Positions 1-12,533 of a DNA stretch of 64,000 nt are shown one piece after another. A program made the position numbers and the translations under genes. Origin of the DNA: Symsagittifera roscoffensis (lineage: Eukaryota > Xenacoelomorpha > Acoela > Convolutidae); assembly GCF_963678635.1 (NCBI RefSeq), contig NC_087070.1, positions 19,131,318 through 19,195,317 on the forward strand, in the 5' to 3' direction. The notes under the pieces were generated by a model, which was not told the DNA's origin, ran no database searches, and saw nothing but the letters and a program-made list of their open reading frames with translations. Position 1 is the stretch's first letter. Each line of letters opens with the position of its first letter.

Positions 1-1
1 A

Positions 2-1865
2 AAATTAGCAGATAAACTAGAACAAGCAGAAATCACAATGAAACTCGAAAAAACAGAAAATCTAAAACTACAATATGTTAATCGCATTGAAACAAATACT
101 ACACATAAATAACATACAAGAATCAGACACAGACCTGATTGAAAAAATCACTGAAATACTAAATATCTACGAAAAACATCCAAACTTTAAAGGCAAACCA
201 TCTTTCAAAAAATGGTGTAATTATTGCCGACTATACGGACACAGTATTTCCGAATGTAGACAAAAACAACAAGACAATCAGAATAAACCTCAAAAGCACA
301 AAGAACCAAATAAATCATTCTATCAATACATGAAAAAAGACCAGAATTTACCAAACAAAAATATACATAGTAATAACAGTTCAGGAAAACCACTTCCGAG
401 CAACTCAAATTACACAAGAAACCAATCACCATATAACTCAAGTTATAGAGGTAGATCACCCGAACTAGGAAATACACGAAAATTCTCACAAAATAGATAT
501 AACCGATCGAATAGCCAAAAGAACCAAAATAACTATTCACGATCGAATTCCAACACAACAGAATTTGTTTCTGGATCCAGTTCCCAATCAAACTCAAGGA
601 ATAGACACTATTCCAATAATCCATCACGAAACTCATCATACAACAGAAATAGAAACTATTCACATAATAGAAATAGAAGTTATTCAAACAACCGAAATCA
701 GAATTACCCAAACAATAAATCAAGGAATAATTCATATAATAGAACAAACTATCACAGATCAAACAATAATTATCAAAACAGATCACGAAATAAATCACAA
801 AATCGAAACTCAAGTTACAATAATCGATACAGAAATTATTCCCAGTCACCACATAGGAATAATAACCGCTATCCCGATTCTAATCATCAATACAGAAGTA
901 GCACACCAAAACATCAAAGACTCATTAATCAAGTGCAAACAAATGAAGAAACAACTTCAGACCCCCCAGGTATTGATGACACAGGAAGTAACGAATTACA
1001 ACTAAATCATATAAATTGTGAATCATCAGATACAGAAAGTGATACAGATAATACCATCTCTGTAAATATAACAGTCGAAAACGACTATGAACCTATCATA
1101 TATGAACAACCTTTTACTTCACATATATATGAAAATCAATTGGAACTCCTTCACAATTACTATATTGGACCCATTGATAATACACAAATTACACAAGAAG
1201 TAAACGAAATTAACACGGTAATTAAACCCGATAAAAAAGATGAAACACAATGCTCAAACACAAAACATATTTATCAAAATACACAAAAAGAACAACCAAG
1301 AGAAAAAATTTGGACAATTCCATTTCTCTTAGAGAGCCCAAGAAACAAAGAATTTCAACCACCAGATCTTGAAATTGATTTTTTAATCGACTCAGGAGCA
1401 GAATCAAATATAATTAATATTCCCAGATGGAATGAAATCAAAACATTGCATCCAAACTTAACACCTCTTGAAACCTCTAGTAAATTAGCAACAGCACAAG
1501 GATCAACATTAGTAAATTATGGAAAAATCCAATCATTCCTTCTTCCCACGAGAACAATGGAACAAAACAAAATTTTAAACAAACCATTTAAACAAATATT
1601 TCATATTACTGATATTAAACACAATATCATTGGCATACCATTTATATCTAAATATATACCAACAATCAACATCTTAAATAGTAAGATCCATATCAAAGAT
1701 AAATACACAAAAACAAAAAATACAGCCCTAACATTCTTCCAAAGATTAAACAAACAACCACCATTTTTTTCAAAATTTTATCCCATTTACAATCAACAAC
1801 GGAAACACCTGAAACCACTATCAGGAAATATATATAATTTTTCAATAAAACACGTTCACCAGTAA
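2..1865 (+). pseudogene. Gag C-terminal part (nucleocapsid) with fused retropepsin protease
   Basis: A coiled-coil-like gag end is read in frame 2 (bases 2-112). The frame changes around 75-110 and an open frame runs from 75 to 1865 (596 aa). Near residues 47-61 it has a CX2CX4HX4C zinc knuckle (Cys-Asn-Tyr-Cys ... His ... Cys). Residues ~90-290 are an Asn/Ser/Arg/Tyr-rich tract of irregular short repeats, probably a basic RNA-binding domain. An acidic linker follows. A retropepsin active site, LIDSGAESN, lies at about 1383-1410. The gag part upstream is outside the window. I infer cytoplasmic particle assembly and polyprotein cleavage from the family. The ORF ends before RT, so Pol needed a frame change or was disabled. 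Confidence 0.75.
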
Positions 1866-1987
1866 AACAAAAGTCAAAATAAACAACAACTTTTCATGAC
1901 AGACTTCGAATCCACAAATTTTTCAAAATTACAATCTCATCCATAAAATATTCGAAAAACACGAATTCCGACATCATTTCATTACAC

Positions 1988-3176
1988 GTGTATAATAATA
2001 CACCATATCAAGTAACATTACCCTTAGGACTTTTAGGATATTGTGAAACAAATGCTACAATTTCACCTATAAATGAAGTAGCCTACCGCGTTAATAATAT
2101 ACTCCAATTATTAGATATTTGCCAATCAACAATTCTTGACGAAGAATTATCCATAAATAATATAATAGGTAATGAAAAAAAAAACACAGATTACTTCACA
2201 AAAACACCATATTTTAAACCAACATTCAATATAACAAATTACACAAAAGAACAACAAAAATTTTTAACAATGTTTAATTTTGAACATTCACAAATTATAC
2301 AAATTGAATTTGATCAATTAGCAAAACAACTGTTAAAATATTCAACAGTCTACGCAACATCAAAATTTGACGTTGGAAAAATTAGTTCATCACTACACCT
2401 CCCGTTAAAACCCAACGCAGTTTTCAAAAAACAAAGAGCCAGTAAAGTAACGATTCACTTACATGACAAGGTAAACAGATTACTTGACATTTTAGAACAA
2501 TACGAAATTATCTCACCAGTAAATAAGGAAGAACAACCAAAAGGTAACACTTATATCAACCCTGTTATCATTCTAGCAAAAAGGTGAATCACTAAAAATA
2601 GTTTTAGACGCTAGATACCTCAATTCACTAATTGTCGAATTAAAATGCAATTGGCCTATTGAACTCATACAAGTTATCTTAACAAAGATAAATGATAATA
2701 TTTTCACAACCGCAGATATGAATAGTGCTTATAATCAAACGCCACTAGATGAACAATCACGACGTTTAACACAATTTGTTATTGGAAATCAACAATATGA
2801 ATTTAATCGCTTATTCTATGGAATATCCATAGGACCAGCAGCTTTTATGAGTAAAATTTTTAGACCACTAATACTCAAGAAAAATGCAATCACATACTTA
2901 GATGATGTTTTTATGCAATCACAAACTAAAGAAGAAATGTTTACAGTTTTAGAACAGTATCATAAAATACTTCAGAACGAAAATCTGAAGGCAGCTCTCG
3001 ATAAATCACACTTCTTTCTAACACGCGTTAAATTTTTAGGACATAATATAGAACGAGAAACTATCACTCCATTAAAATCACGCATTGATGCCATTCAAAA
3101 ACTTCAGCCACCTACAAATAAAAAGAAAAACCAAGAATTCCTCTTAATGTTAAATTTTGACAAGAATTCCTCTTAA
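1988..3176 (+). pseudogene. Ty3/gypsy reverse transcriptase, frameshifted
   Basis: The frame starting at 1988 ends in a stop at 2587 just after the first RT block. The RT then continues in another frame from about 2588, so an indel lies near 2580. Motif A is TADMNSAY (Asp codon 2715-2717) and motif C is YLDD (2895-2906), both intact. The C-terminal KFLGH motif is near 3034. At 3132-3176 a 16-bp sequence is repeated 29 bp apart and the connection to RNase H is missing, which points to a deletion. RT copies element RNA into cDNA inside the particle. This copy is inactive by frame, although its catalytic residues survive. Confidence 0.85.
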
Positions 3177-3179
3177 AGA

Positions 3180-4691
3180 CAACAAAATAATTTTCAGTGG
3201 ACCACTGAACATCAAACACGATTTGAAGAAATTGAAATACTTTTAACTGAACAAATTTCAAACACAATTCCAGATCCAAATCAACCATTCTATGCAATGT
3301 GCGATGCTTCAAATTTTGGCATCGGCGCAGCATTGCTACAATCACATAGTGGAACAAATAAAATGAACCTTATATCAGCAAATTCACGATTATTCACTCA
3401 AGCAGAGCTACGACTCTCAACTCTAATGAGAGAATGTACAGCTATAATTTATACACTTAAAGAATATGAATTTGTGCTACTTGGATCCAAACACCCAACA
3501 GTTCTATTCACAGATCACAAACCAATTATATTTCTCTTTACACAAAATTCAAATCCAAATCATTAAGTTTATAGATTTCAACTAATTCTAATGAAATTTC
3601 CAAATCTACACATAGTTTGGACAGCAGGAAAAAACCTTGCGTTACCAGATACATTAAGTCGAAATACGCCACCTGAATTACTCACAAGAAAAACTACAGT
3701 TGAAATACCACAAAACATTAAATTTTATCTCGCAAAAGATTAAACATCACCCAGACTAGAATGCAAATATGCAGTAAAAACTGATATTGATCAATCACAG
3801 ATAAATAATCTACAACATTTCCCACTCTACTTAGATTGCCTGAATAATCACTACGAAGTTGATTTACTAGGCACATTAACTTTTAAACCAATTCCATACT
3901 CACAATGGATAAAAATTAACACTCAACAAAAAAGAATAAAACAACACTCGCATAAAAAAGACCTTTTTCCATTAATTGAAAAAGAAAATTTAACCGATAA
4001 AATAAATTTATCAGGACCGCAAACAAACGATTCAAAATACACAATAAATCAAGTTTTTGATCTCCATGACTCACTTGACACAATTCCCCTATCAAAACAA
4101 GAAACTGACAATATTTTTCTCCCCCCAACAGATAAAATTACATTTGAACTTTTAAAACAATATCAAAATCTCGACCCAGTAATTAGACAACTAAAATCAT
4201 GGCACAAATACAAAACTAAGCCCATAAAAGCAGATACCACAATTTTAGGAAATAAAACACTCCTCCGATATTTTCGAAAATTTAATAACACAACAATTAA
4301 TGAAAATACAGATCTTTTAGAATATCAATTAAATTATTCCAAAGTTCCCTGTCTTCCTTTAAGTATGATATTAATAGCTTTTAACATCTCACATGCACAA
4401 AATACTAAAGGACACTCCGGATCAGAAAAAACATACTCAAACTTTACACAAATTTTTTATTTCCCAAATGCACCAATTTGGATAAAAGTATTATGCAATG
4501 ATTGTATAATATGTCAATTAAACAAACCTTATCCAAATCAAAAACAAATAGCACAAAAACAAGATTTTAAAGGACAAAGTTTATATTTTAACCATCGCAT
4601 TTCATTCGATACAAAAGGACCAATTTCACCATCTTCTGAAGGAAACTCCTACATTATGGTCATTGTTGACGCATTCACACATTGTGTGTAG
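3180..4691 (+). pseudogene. RNase H domain and integrase N-terminal zinc domain, with in-frame stops
   Basis: One frame carries RNase H (CDASNFG, Asp near 3303; RECTA Glu near 3430; FTDHKP Asp near 3513), then the LPDTLSRN motif near 3645, a linker of ~200 residues, the HHCC zinc domain (GHSGSEKT ... CNDCIICQ, about 4410-4520) and the first catalytic Asp of integrase (FDTKGP, 4608-4610). In-frame stops lie at 3564-3566 and 3741-3743. The frame is lost at about 4682 inside the integrase core. The domain order is standard for Ty3/gypsy Pol. Confidence 0.8.
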
Positions 4692-5263
4692 CACTCAACC
4701 CAGTACCACATTGTAATGCTTATTATGCTTACACGACGCTTTATGAACATTGGATAGCTAAATTCGGATTACCCGAAATCTTAGTTACAGATAGCGGTAC
4801 AGAATTTATAAATAATGAAATCATCACAGTATGCCACTTATATAACATCAAACATAAACCACGTACACCTTATGCACCTTGGACAAACGGTTTAGTCGAA
4901 GGTATGAACCGTTCACTACAAGAATATCTCCGATGTATCATAAATGGAAATGATACAAAATACACAGAATGGTCAGCAGATAAAAAATTATTTCCCTTAG
5001 CATACAATTCACAAATCACGACAACTTTAGGAATGTCACCATACGAAATGGTTTTTAATCAAAAGCCACGTAAACCAATTACGTTTACAGCAAATTCCCA
5101 TAAAAATGCACAAGGTTATTGCCAACCAAATAAAGACTCAATTTGTTATAACCTACCTTTCCACACACATGATGAAGATCATTTTCATCACCCACAAAAT
5201 CTTAAATTAGCCTCCGGCACACACACCAAACGGATTTTAAATAGAGATAAAAAAACACAATGA
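4682..5263 (+). pseudogene. Integrase catalytic core, second half
   Basis: This is a frameshifted continuation of the integrase. It has the second Asp (LVTDSGTEF, 4790-4792) and the catalytic Glu (LVEGMNRS, 4898-4900), with 35 residues between them as expected for D,D(35)E integrases. SPYEMVF, seen after the core in gypsy integrases, lies at about 5035. The frame runs into a stop at 5263 and shifts into the next block. All three catalytic acids survive across the two fragments, so the breaks look more recent than the family. Confidence 0.8.
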
Positions 5264-5288
5264 AATTTACCAAAAAGTAACAAAGAAA

Positions 5289-5885
5289 TTGTTACAAAGG
5301 CAAAACATTAACGATCAAATTAATTCAAGCTTTACACCAGCCACAGATTTAAAAATTGGAACATTTGTCTTAATACCTAACTTTAATACGCAAAAAGGAA
5401 TCTCTAAAAAATTACAACCCCTTCGAAAAGGACCATACCAAATAAATGCCAAACCCACTGACGTGACGTATAAACTTACAGATTCAACTAAAAAAGAAAT
5501 TGTTCAACATCGTAGCAATCTATTGCCCTACTACCCAAAAGAATACGGACTACGCGAATTAACTCAATTATATTCTTTCACAGGTTTAAAAGTTACTCAA
5601 AATCATCCACATACAGAAAAAGAAATTGATAAACAACACAACATTCATCAAGAAAATCAAACAAAAATCAAAGCTAAAAACAATAAAAAAAAACCAGACC
5701 CAAAAATACCTCAAAAAGAAAGAAAGAACAGGAAAATGGTAGAAAAAATTTTACCACAAGAACAACTAGAAAAATCAGAACATAGAGAATCATCACGACT
5801 TAGAAATCAACCACGTAAAAACTACAAAACATTCATTCCACAATCTAAAATATTAAAGAAAGTTGAATTTCAAAAACAACTTTGA
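5289..5885 (+). pseudogene. Integrase C-terminal part with GPY/F-like module and basic tail
   Basis: The frame contains LIPNF ... LQPLRKGPYQI (about 5415-5445), matching the GPY/F module that follows the core in many Ty3/gypsy and retroviral integrases. HRSNLLPYYP follows, then a Lys-rich, charged tail. Near the end SRLRNQPRKNYKTF is a basic motif that probably binds DNA. The last in-frame residue is at 5882, giving a clear end to Pol. No chromodomain was recognised. It is separated from the core by a frameshift near 5260. Confidence 0.7.
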
Positions 5886-6808
5886 TTTTAAAAAATTAAT
5901 AATTTTTGCACCACTGGATCATTTTGAACTTTCATTTTTCAAGATAACATGCTGACAAATACGCAACAATTCTAGTTCAGTTTCAGCCAATAGGATTCAC
6001 TTAAATCCGTCACCTTCTTTATCTCTAACACCAACCTATTAGCCGAAAGATACTAAACTCCAGGAATATCTATAACTATAACTTTACAACCTCCAGGTCA
6101 AAAATAAGCAATTCGCTAAAACTTGACAACTAAAATAAATACTACCATAATATTACAACCCTCCCCTATCTAATAACTCATAGATCAACAATATTTTCCC
6201 AACTCAGACCTCAAAAACCCTCCAACCAAAAATGGCAAATTAGCCTAAAGTAAAAAAGGGACCATATTCATTTGGCCTAAAGTACAAATATTTCAAAAAT
6301 ACCCCAGATCACCCGACAAATAAAAATAAAGCAAAGAAGACCTCCCGAACACCATAAAATTAGCCCCCAACAAATTTTCACAAAACTCAACCCACTTGTC
6401 AAAAAATCCATAAATAACTCGACCACACTTGAATCTCGCCTCAAACAACAAAAAATATTCGGCGAAGAAATCATTTCTTAAATGCTCTTCTCTCAATCAG
6501 TCCAGATCTTCAAAAATAAAGTCTTAAATTTTTAAATAAACTTTTTCATACTATTCAAACTTTTGTTCATATTTCTATTTGATACTTTTGAAGCTTTTAT
6601 AATCATTTTAATAATCTTTAACAACATTTTTTAAATTTCTACTCCCTATTTGAAATATATCTTCAACTTTCCCAAATCATTGATCATATTCACAGGTACG
6701 ACAATTCAAAGTCTATTTTTTAAATGATACGAACAATTTTTAGTAGAACAGATATTTTTTTTACTATTTGTAATTTTCATCATATTTTTATCATCCCTAA
6801 TACTGACA
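5886..6808 (+). other. Pol-to-ORF-X spacer of the env element, no gene seen
   Basis: About 920 bp between the end of Pol and the next coding block. It has many stops in all + frames and keeps the A-rich, G-poor composition of the element. The minus-strand open frames at 6277-6496 are low-complexity shadows. It may hold splice acceptor signals for the downstream genes, but none could be picked out with confidence. Confidence 0.4.
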
Positions 6809-8011
6809 ATGTGCAAATGTGTAAAAAAGGCAATAGTCACATTCGCCTTAGCAACAATCCTTCTAATTCTTTTCATCGAAGAATACTACAATAAACATAA
6901 ATCTTCCCACTAGAAAAAATCAATCGGACACTTTCAAAAATTGCTAAACAACAATCACAAAATCAGTCTTCACCGACATCATCCCAAGAAAACCCAGCAA
7001 TACCCACAACTACTCAAAACCCCCAAACATCCACACGAAATTCTTTTCAAGATAATCCATACACTTTTGAAGAACGACACGCTCGCTTATCCGAACCATT
7101 AGAACCATTTCAGCGACAGGCACCTCTAAGTGAACCAACATATAATTTGTACCCCACATTACCACAAGAATTAAGCAGAATGAGAAACATTAGTCAAAAC
7201 CAAAATACAGTCGAAATAAATAGACAAATTATAGATCCACGAAGAAATAGAAGTTTTCAAACCCCTAGAGTTCATTTTGATATACCCCAGTCACCAACAC
7301 CAACTACTTTCACAACATAGCACCTCAAATATACCCTCAGATTACTTAGGTTCAACACCAACATCTGAACAAATACGTGAAAATCCCTTTAACCCCCCCC
7401 CCAATCCCACCGCACGACTACCATATTGGGCAACACACTCATATACACAAGGTGAACCAAACTTAGTGAATGATCCAATAGATATTTCTACGGATACAAC
7501 ACTATCATCACTACCAGAAACATTATCACTACCGTCAACACCATCATTAAGTCAAATTTCACCGACGCTTTTCCCTTTAAATTTTCCAAATAACCTCGAC
7601 GCTAGATATCGAGAACAATCATCAACAAATATCGCTTTACGACTAGATTGGAATACGTTCGTAGCACCCCCACCATTATTTGGACAACATCAAGATAGTA
7701 AATGACTCCACAGTTGGGCACTTAACAGACTACAATATAGACAAGATATCCACGAAGATATTCGTGAACACAATATTCAAATACTTCAACAAAATAGTCT
7801 CCAATTGAAATTCGAAATCACGATCAAACTTAACAAGATTGTTCAACATCCCTACCCATAAAATCCACCAAATATAACAGGTCAATCGCTACTACCACCA
7901 TTTATAACAACTGAAGTAATATATAAATACGATAGACATACAAAAAACACAATTGGTTACATCACATTTTATGACCCATACTCAGGAATATCATACACAT
8001 GTATATTCTAA
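6809..8011 (+). pseudogene. ORF-X: unrecognised element gene, N-terminal membrane helix, P/S/T-rich
   Basis: An ATG at 6809 opens a short frame (to 6913) with a hydrophobic helix of about 17 residues (near 6830-6880) behind a basic, Cys-containing start. The frame then changes: 6916-7319 is open with Pro/Ser/Gln/Thr-rich text, 7277-7705 continues in another frame, and a final piece ends with the stop at 8009-8011. The last block (7706-8008) is less biased and more globular-looking. I do not recognise the protein. Its place between Pol and Env, and the 13-bp overlap of its 3' end with the env start codon, suggest an accessory membrane-anchored protein. The claim that these blocks are one gene is inference. 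Confidence 0.45.
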
Positions 8012-10616
8012 AAATATTAACATTTCAACACATCTTTTTTCTAATATTTTCCGACCAAAACACAAATCCTTCTCCTCGCACAGGACCCCAGGATTTATAA
8101 GTTACACACTACGATTGTGAAGAAAACGAACAAAAAACACTACACAAAAATGCAATAAATCAAGTATCACAATGCGAAACAGAACCACAAGCTATAGAAA
8201 CTACAAATGTAATAGCAACATTGTATTCAAAAGCCCCCAGCAACAACAGTCACAGGATATAAATTTACAGCAACATTTTCTGAAAAGAAAGTACACTGTT
8301 CACAAGTTTCCAATGGAAATAAGAACCGACTTGATCACGAATCATTCTATCAGAGTATTATAGAACAACTTTTACATCTAAATCCCGATGATTGTAAAAA
8401 CGAACTAATCAGACTGAACATCACAAGAAATAGAAACACAGACAGGAAACTAGTAAATTTCCAAGTCTTTGCCGATTCTGTACATCAAGCACAACTTGAA
8501 CGATATCAAGGACATATAAAAATAGACGAAAAATACCCATACAACGGCGCACACCGAAGATTAACTTATGACATACACGATAAACACTGGATACCACACA
8601 TTGGAGTAAATGACCCCTCAAACTGCAAAGCAGACACAAAAAATAAAGGTTATCAATAATTAATGTTTTTCGATTGGAAAATACAACTCGAAAAAGTACA
8701 ACTCACACGAGGTTTATCTGATAACACAATGATCTATCAAGGAATTAGATTACCTTGCAAAAATGATCAAGGTTATTGTGACCCTACAACACGGACCCAA
8801 GCAACAATTGTTTGGTTTCCCGAAGATACATGCACAACATTCCAAGTAGCAAAAATACACGCTCGGATGATAAAATTTCATGAAAAATACTTTATAGAAT
8901 CAATTCCATACGAACAAGTAAACCCATCCCGAAAACAAAGTAATGAATTTAGAAATAATCATGATATAGAAAATAAATTAACACGTTTCCAAAACTATCA
9001 AGAAACAGAAATTGCATGTAAATACAGAAATCCACTTTATAAGACACAATATTCTGAAATACTTGTCGAATACGAAAAAGGTTTCGACATGACCACTGGA
9101 AAAATAAAATTTGACCCCTATGCCACAAGTCACCCTATAAATGAAGGAACATCATACATCCCAGTTAACTTTCTAAAAAGCACAGGTCAACCTGGTGGAA
9201 AACTAAAACCACATGACAGTAAAAGCACACGTTTACAAGAACTATCACTAATGAATACCACTTATTTCGGTAACATTCATTACGATATCCACTTAGATAT
9301 GAAGTTAGACTACACAATTAAACGAATTTTTCAAGAAATGTCACTCTCCGAATTAGAGACACTTCATCAACTATGCGAATTGGAAAGAACACAAATCCTA
9401 CAATCGCTCGCACTAGCAGTACTAAAAATACCTTACGCAGGATACTTATTATCAGGAAACAGATCAAATTTTCTAGGTTACGAAGGAAATATTTTATAGT
9501 TTTATACTTGTACCAAAAAAGTATACTCAATATGTTTTCGAAGACAAACGTTGTTATAAAAGAATCCCTATATTCTATAAAAATAAAGTACATTTTGTCG
9601 ACACACTTTCAAGACGAACATATTTTTGGGATACCGCAGTCCCATGTGGATCAGAAAATAGCCACAATGTAGTACAACTGAATCCTGATGAAGATAAAAA
9701 TTATCTCCTTACACCATACCCTACATTAATGCAATCACTCAAAAAAATTTCACCCGAAAGCATCAGAGCTATTGCTCGTAATCCAAATACTGATTTACAA
9801 TCAATTGGAATATATTCTAAATCAGATATCCAACATCACATTAGAACACAACAATTTCAGGAATTATCAACACAAATGGACACAATACAAAGACAATCAA
9901 TTGACCAGAATTTAAGAAAACTTGCCGAAACCGCAGGATTCGCAGATATTTATACACAAGATTATAGCGGATATTTTAAAGACATTAAAGACTACATATA
10001 TTTAAACGGTGAAAAATACAGACCACAAGATATTTCACCTATAAACATTTTCAAATTTGTCACCTTAAAGAACGAAATTCTAGCTTTTCTAGGATGGCCC
10101 TATTACATCTTAGAAAAATTAACTATCTTATACGCCATGTTTAATTTTATAGGATTTCTTTTCTCACTCTTAAAAGGAATCTATAACACATGCGCTATAC
10201 ACACACAAGTAAACAGACAAGCAAGTGTAGCACGTATACTATTTGCAGGATTTTTTGGAATTTTTTCATCATCAATAAACAAAATACTTCTAGATGCACA
10301 AATTAAAGAATATAACACGAAAATATCCACAAGACAAAACACTTACGACGAAGAACACAATAATATAGAGATAACACCTTCCGCACCAAAGTTGCCACCC
10401 CTACCACAAAATCATTCATTAACATTAGATCCCCGTAATTTCCGAAATCTAGCAATCACAAAAAATCCAAATTCTAGACCGAATATAACACAAAGTCCCA
10501 TCCAACATATAATGACACATCATTCACAAAATGATATAACATACGAACAAATTAAAGAACAAACCCACACCACCACTTTTCAGTCTCAACATAATCATTT
10601 TTTTAGCCCACGTTGA
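7999..10616 (+). pseudogene. Envelope-like glycoprotein gene, broken
   Basis: An ATG at 7999 begins a hydrophobic leader that looks like a signal peptide (Leu/Ile/Phe-rich, then polar). Reading then passes an in-frame stop at 8098-8100, a frameshift near 8230, a stop at 8657-8659, an open block 8663-9499 and, after further damage at 9500-9720, an open block 9729-10616. The ectodomain has many Cys and N-glycosylation sequons. Near 9370-9480 it has a Leu-rich segment starting CELERTQ and then GYLLSGNRSNFL. Strongly hydrophobic segments at about 10081-10185 form the membrane anchor, followed by a tail of ~140 residues. These features fit a class I-topology membrane glycoprotein. Possible kinship with Jingchuvirales-type glycoproteins is raised separately. 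Confidence 0.7.
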
Positions 10617-12414
10617 GCCGACAACTTGGATCCCTCCATCGCTCAAATTCCCACCCAGCCAACCTCCAATCTCAAATCCCAATAATCCCACTTTTTGGTT
10701 TCCCACCACCCGATTTTCCGATTATTAAAATATCATCAAGCACGAATTCTGATACTAACTCAGATATTTCAGTTTTATATTCTATCTCACAATTTAATAA
10801 CCCTAATGTAGAAACCCCCGACAAATTTGCAGACTCCGAACCATCTCCCTCTAATTATACCCAGACCAACTCCTCAATTTTTTCAAAACCCCCTTTTCAA
10901 CCAATTCCATCTAATAATCCACTCCCATCCATTTCCACTCCTTCTTATGCTTCCCAAGTGACCCCAACCTATTCTCCACTTCATTCCGACAGATCATATA
11001 ATAATTACCCAAATACCCCCCAAATTTCCCAGGAACTCGATAACTTTATAACTTTACAACAACAATTAATACACCCCAACACCCTTACAAAACATCAACT
11101 ATCACCCACAATAACATCCTCAAATCCACCTGCTCCCACACCCTCCTCAGCTTACACTCCATCATTAGCACAATCATCCACATCCACCGAAACAGCTACT
11201 AGCACTCACAGAGCTTATCGCACTTTTAAACGAAAATTTCCAAATCACCCATTCCCAACCAAACCCGGAACAGCCCGCGAATATATTAATCACCCGCAAC
11301 ACACCAACACAAAAAATTTTCTTGAAATCACCTTACCCTCATTTCCGCAATATACATTAAACACACCTAACGATACTAATGACATAAGCAATTTTGTAGA
11401 TGAACATGTTTTAATGCCAACACTTCATTGGACAGCTTATTATAATTTTACTAACCCCCTTTGCCTACCACTAGCAAATACTCATGACAGCATAGAAAAG
11501 AACAAAAACATGTTATATAGACTCACCACAACACTAACACCTCGACAATTTACTTACGTTGGATATAAAAAGTTACTAAAAACATTCACTGCACCCCGAG
11601 CTAACGAATTTGCAATAGAATATTACGATCATAATATCATCCGCCCTAATCAAGACCAATTTTTAGATGAAGACCTCTTCGCAAACCCGCAACTAACAGA
11701 AAAAATTTTCATCAAAACATCATACGTATTCACACTTAATATTTTTGATAGAAAGAATGACCACAAAATTTCAGAATCACTAGCTGATATTCAAGCATAC
11801 GAGAGCTTCTATAATAAATTTCAGCTATTTTCACTAACCTTTCACCACAGGAACGCGATTTGCACTGTTCTCACGATATTATGTTACGCACTTAACAAAC
11901 CCACACATATACATACTATCGTTTTATACAAAATCATTTTGATTTGCATACCCCATCAAGACAACCTCACCATCGTTTTCAGTTTCTTAACTCAAAGTAC
12001 ACGTCACCATTTTTCCTTAATTTTACATATTGCATCAAAGATACTAACCTCCACGGCATCCTCCGCAACTATGACCCAGTTACCCAAATGTATATATTCC
12101 GTCCCATCACGAAGACCTTCAAGGCCGAAGAATCCAGACCCTTCATTATCCCGCATGAATTTATCCAGCCTATTGAAATACCCATATTAGAATTCATTCA
12201 CAATACTAAATATAATCATAAAATATATAACCTCATTCAAAACACACCTTACGAGTTTGCAGTAGGCACCGAAGAACTAAACACCATTAAAGCACTTCAA
12301 TTGCTTTGGCCACTGCTACAAACTAAAAACATAATACGCATACTAGCCAAATTACTAACAACATCAGATATGATTCACGACATCTTCCCCCACGGCTTTT
12401 TCCCAGAAGATTAA
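10613..12414 (+). pseudogene. ORF-Y: unrecognised element gene downstream of env
   Basis: An open frame without an early ATG overlaps the env stop by 4 bases and runs to 12190. Its first ~200 residues are Pro/Ser/Thr/Asn-rich, followed by a basic patch (TFKRKFPNHPF) and a globular-looking region with aromatic residues. Around 11840-11900 the coding sense passes to another frame, which stays open to the TAA at 12412-12414 and reads as normal protein, so there is one frameshift. I recognise no domain. Its size (~600 codons if one gene) and position are unlike standard gypsy or errantivirus genomes. It might be translated by reinitiation at the env stop or from a spliced RNA; neither is shown. 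Confidence 0.45.
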
Positions 12415-12533
12415 GGTAAGTATAATTTGAAATACCCTTAACTAATAAATTTAAATTAGTACGAACCATTTTCTATCAATGTTTGATTTATATTTCTAGT
12501 CTTCACATCTTCACACCACGATCATCTACAAAA

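Noticed and set aside
205-852. 215-codon open frame on the minus strand
   Set aside because: It is the antisense shadow of the Asn/Ser/Arg repeat region of gag; composition is Tyr/Cys/Leu-rich without a family match.
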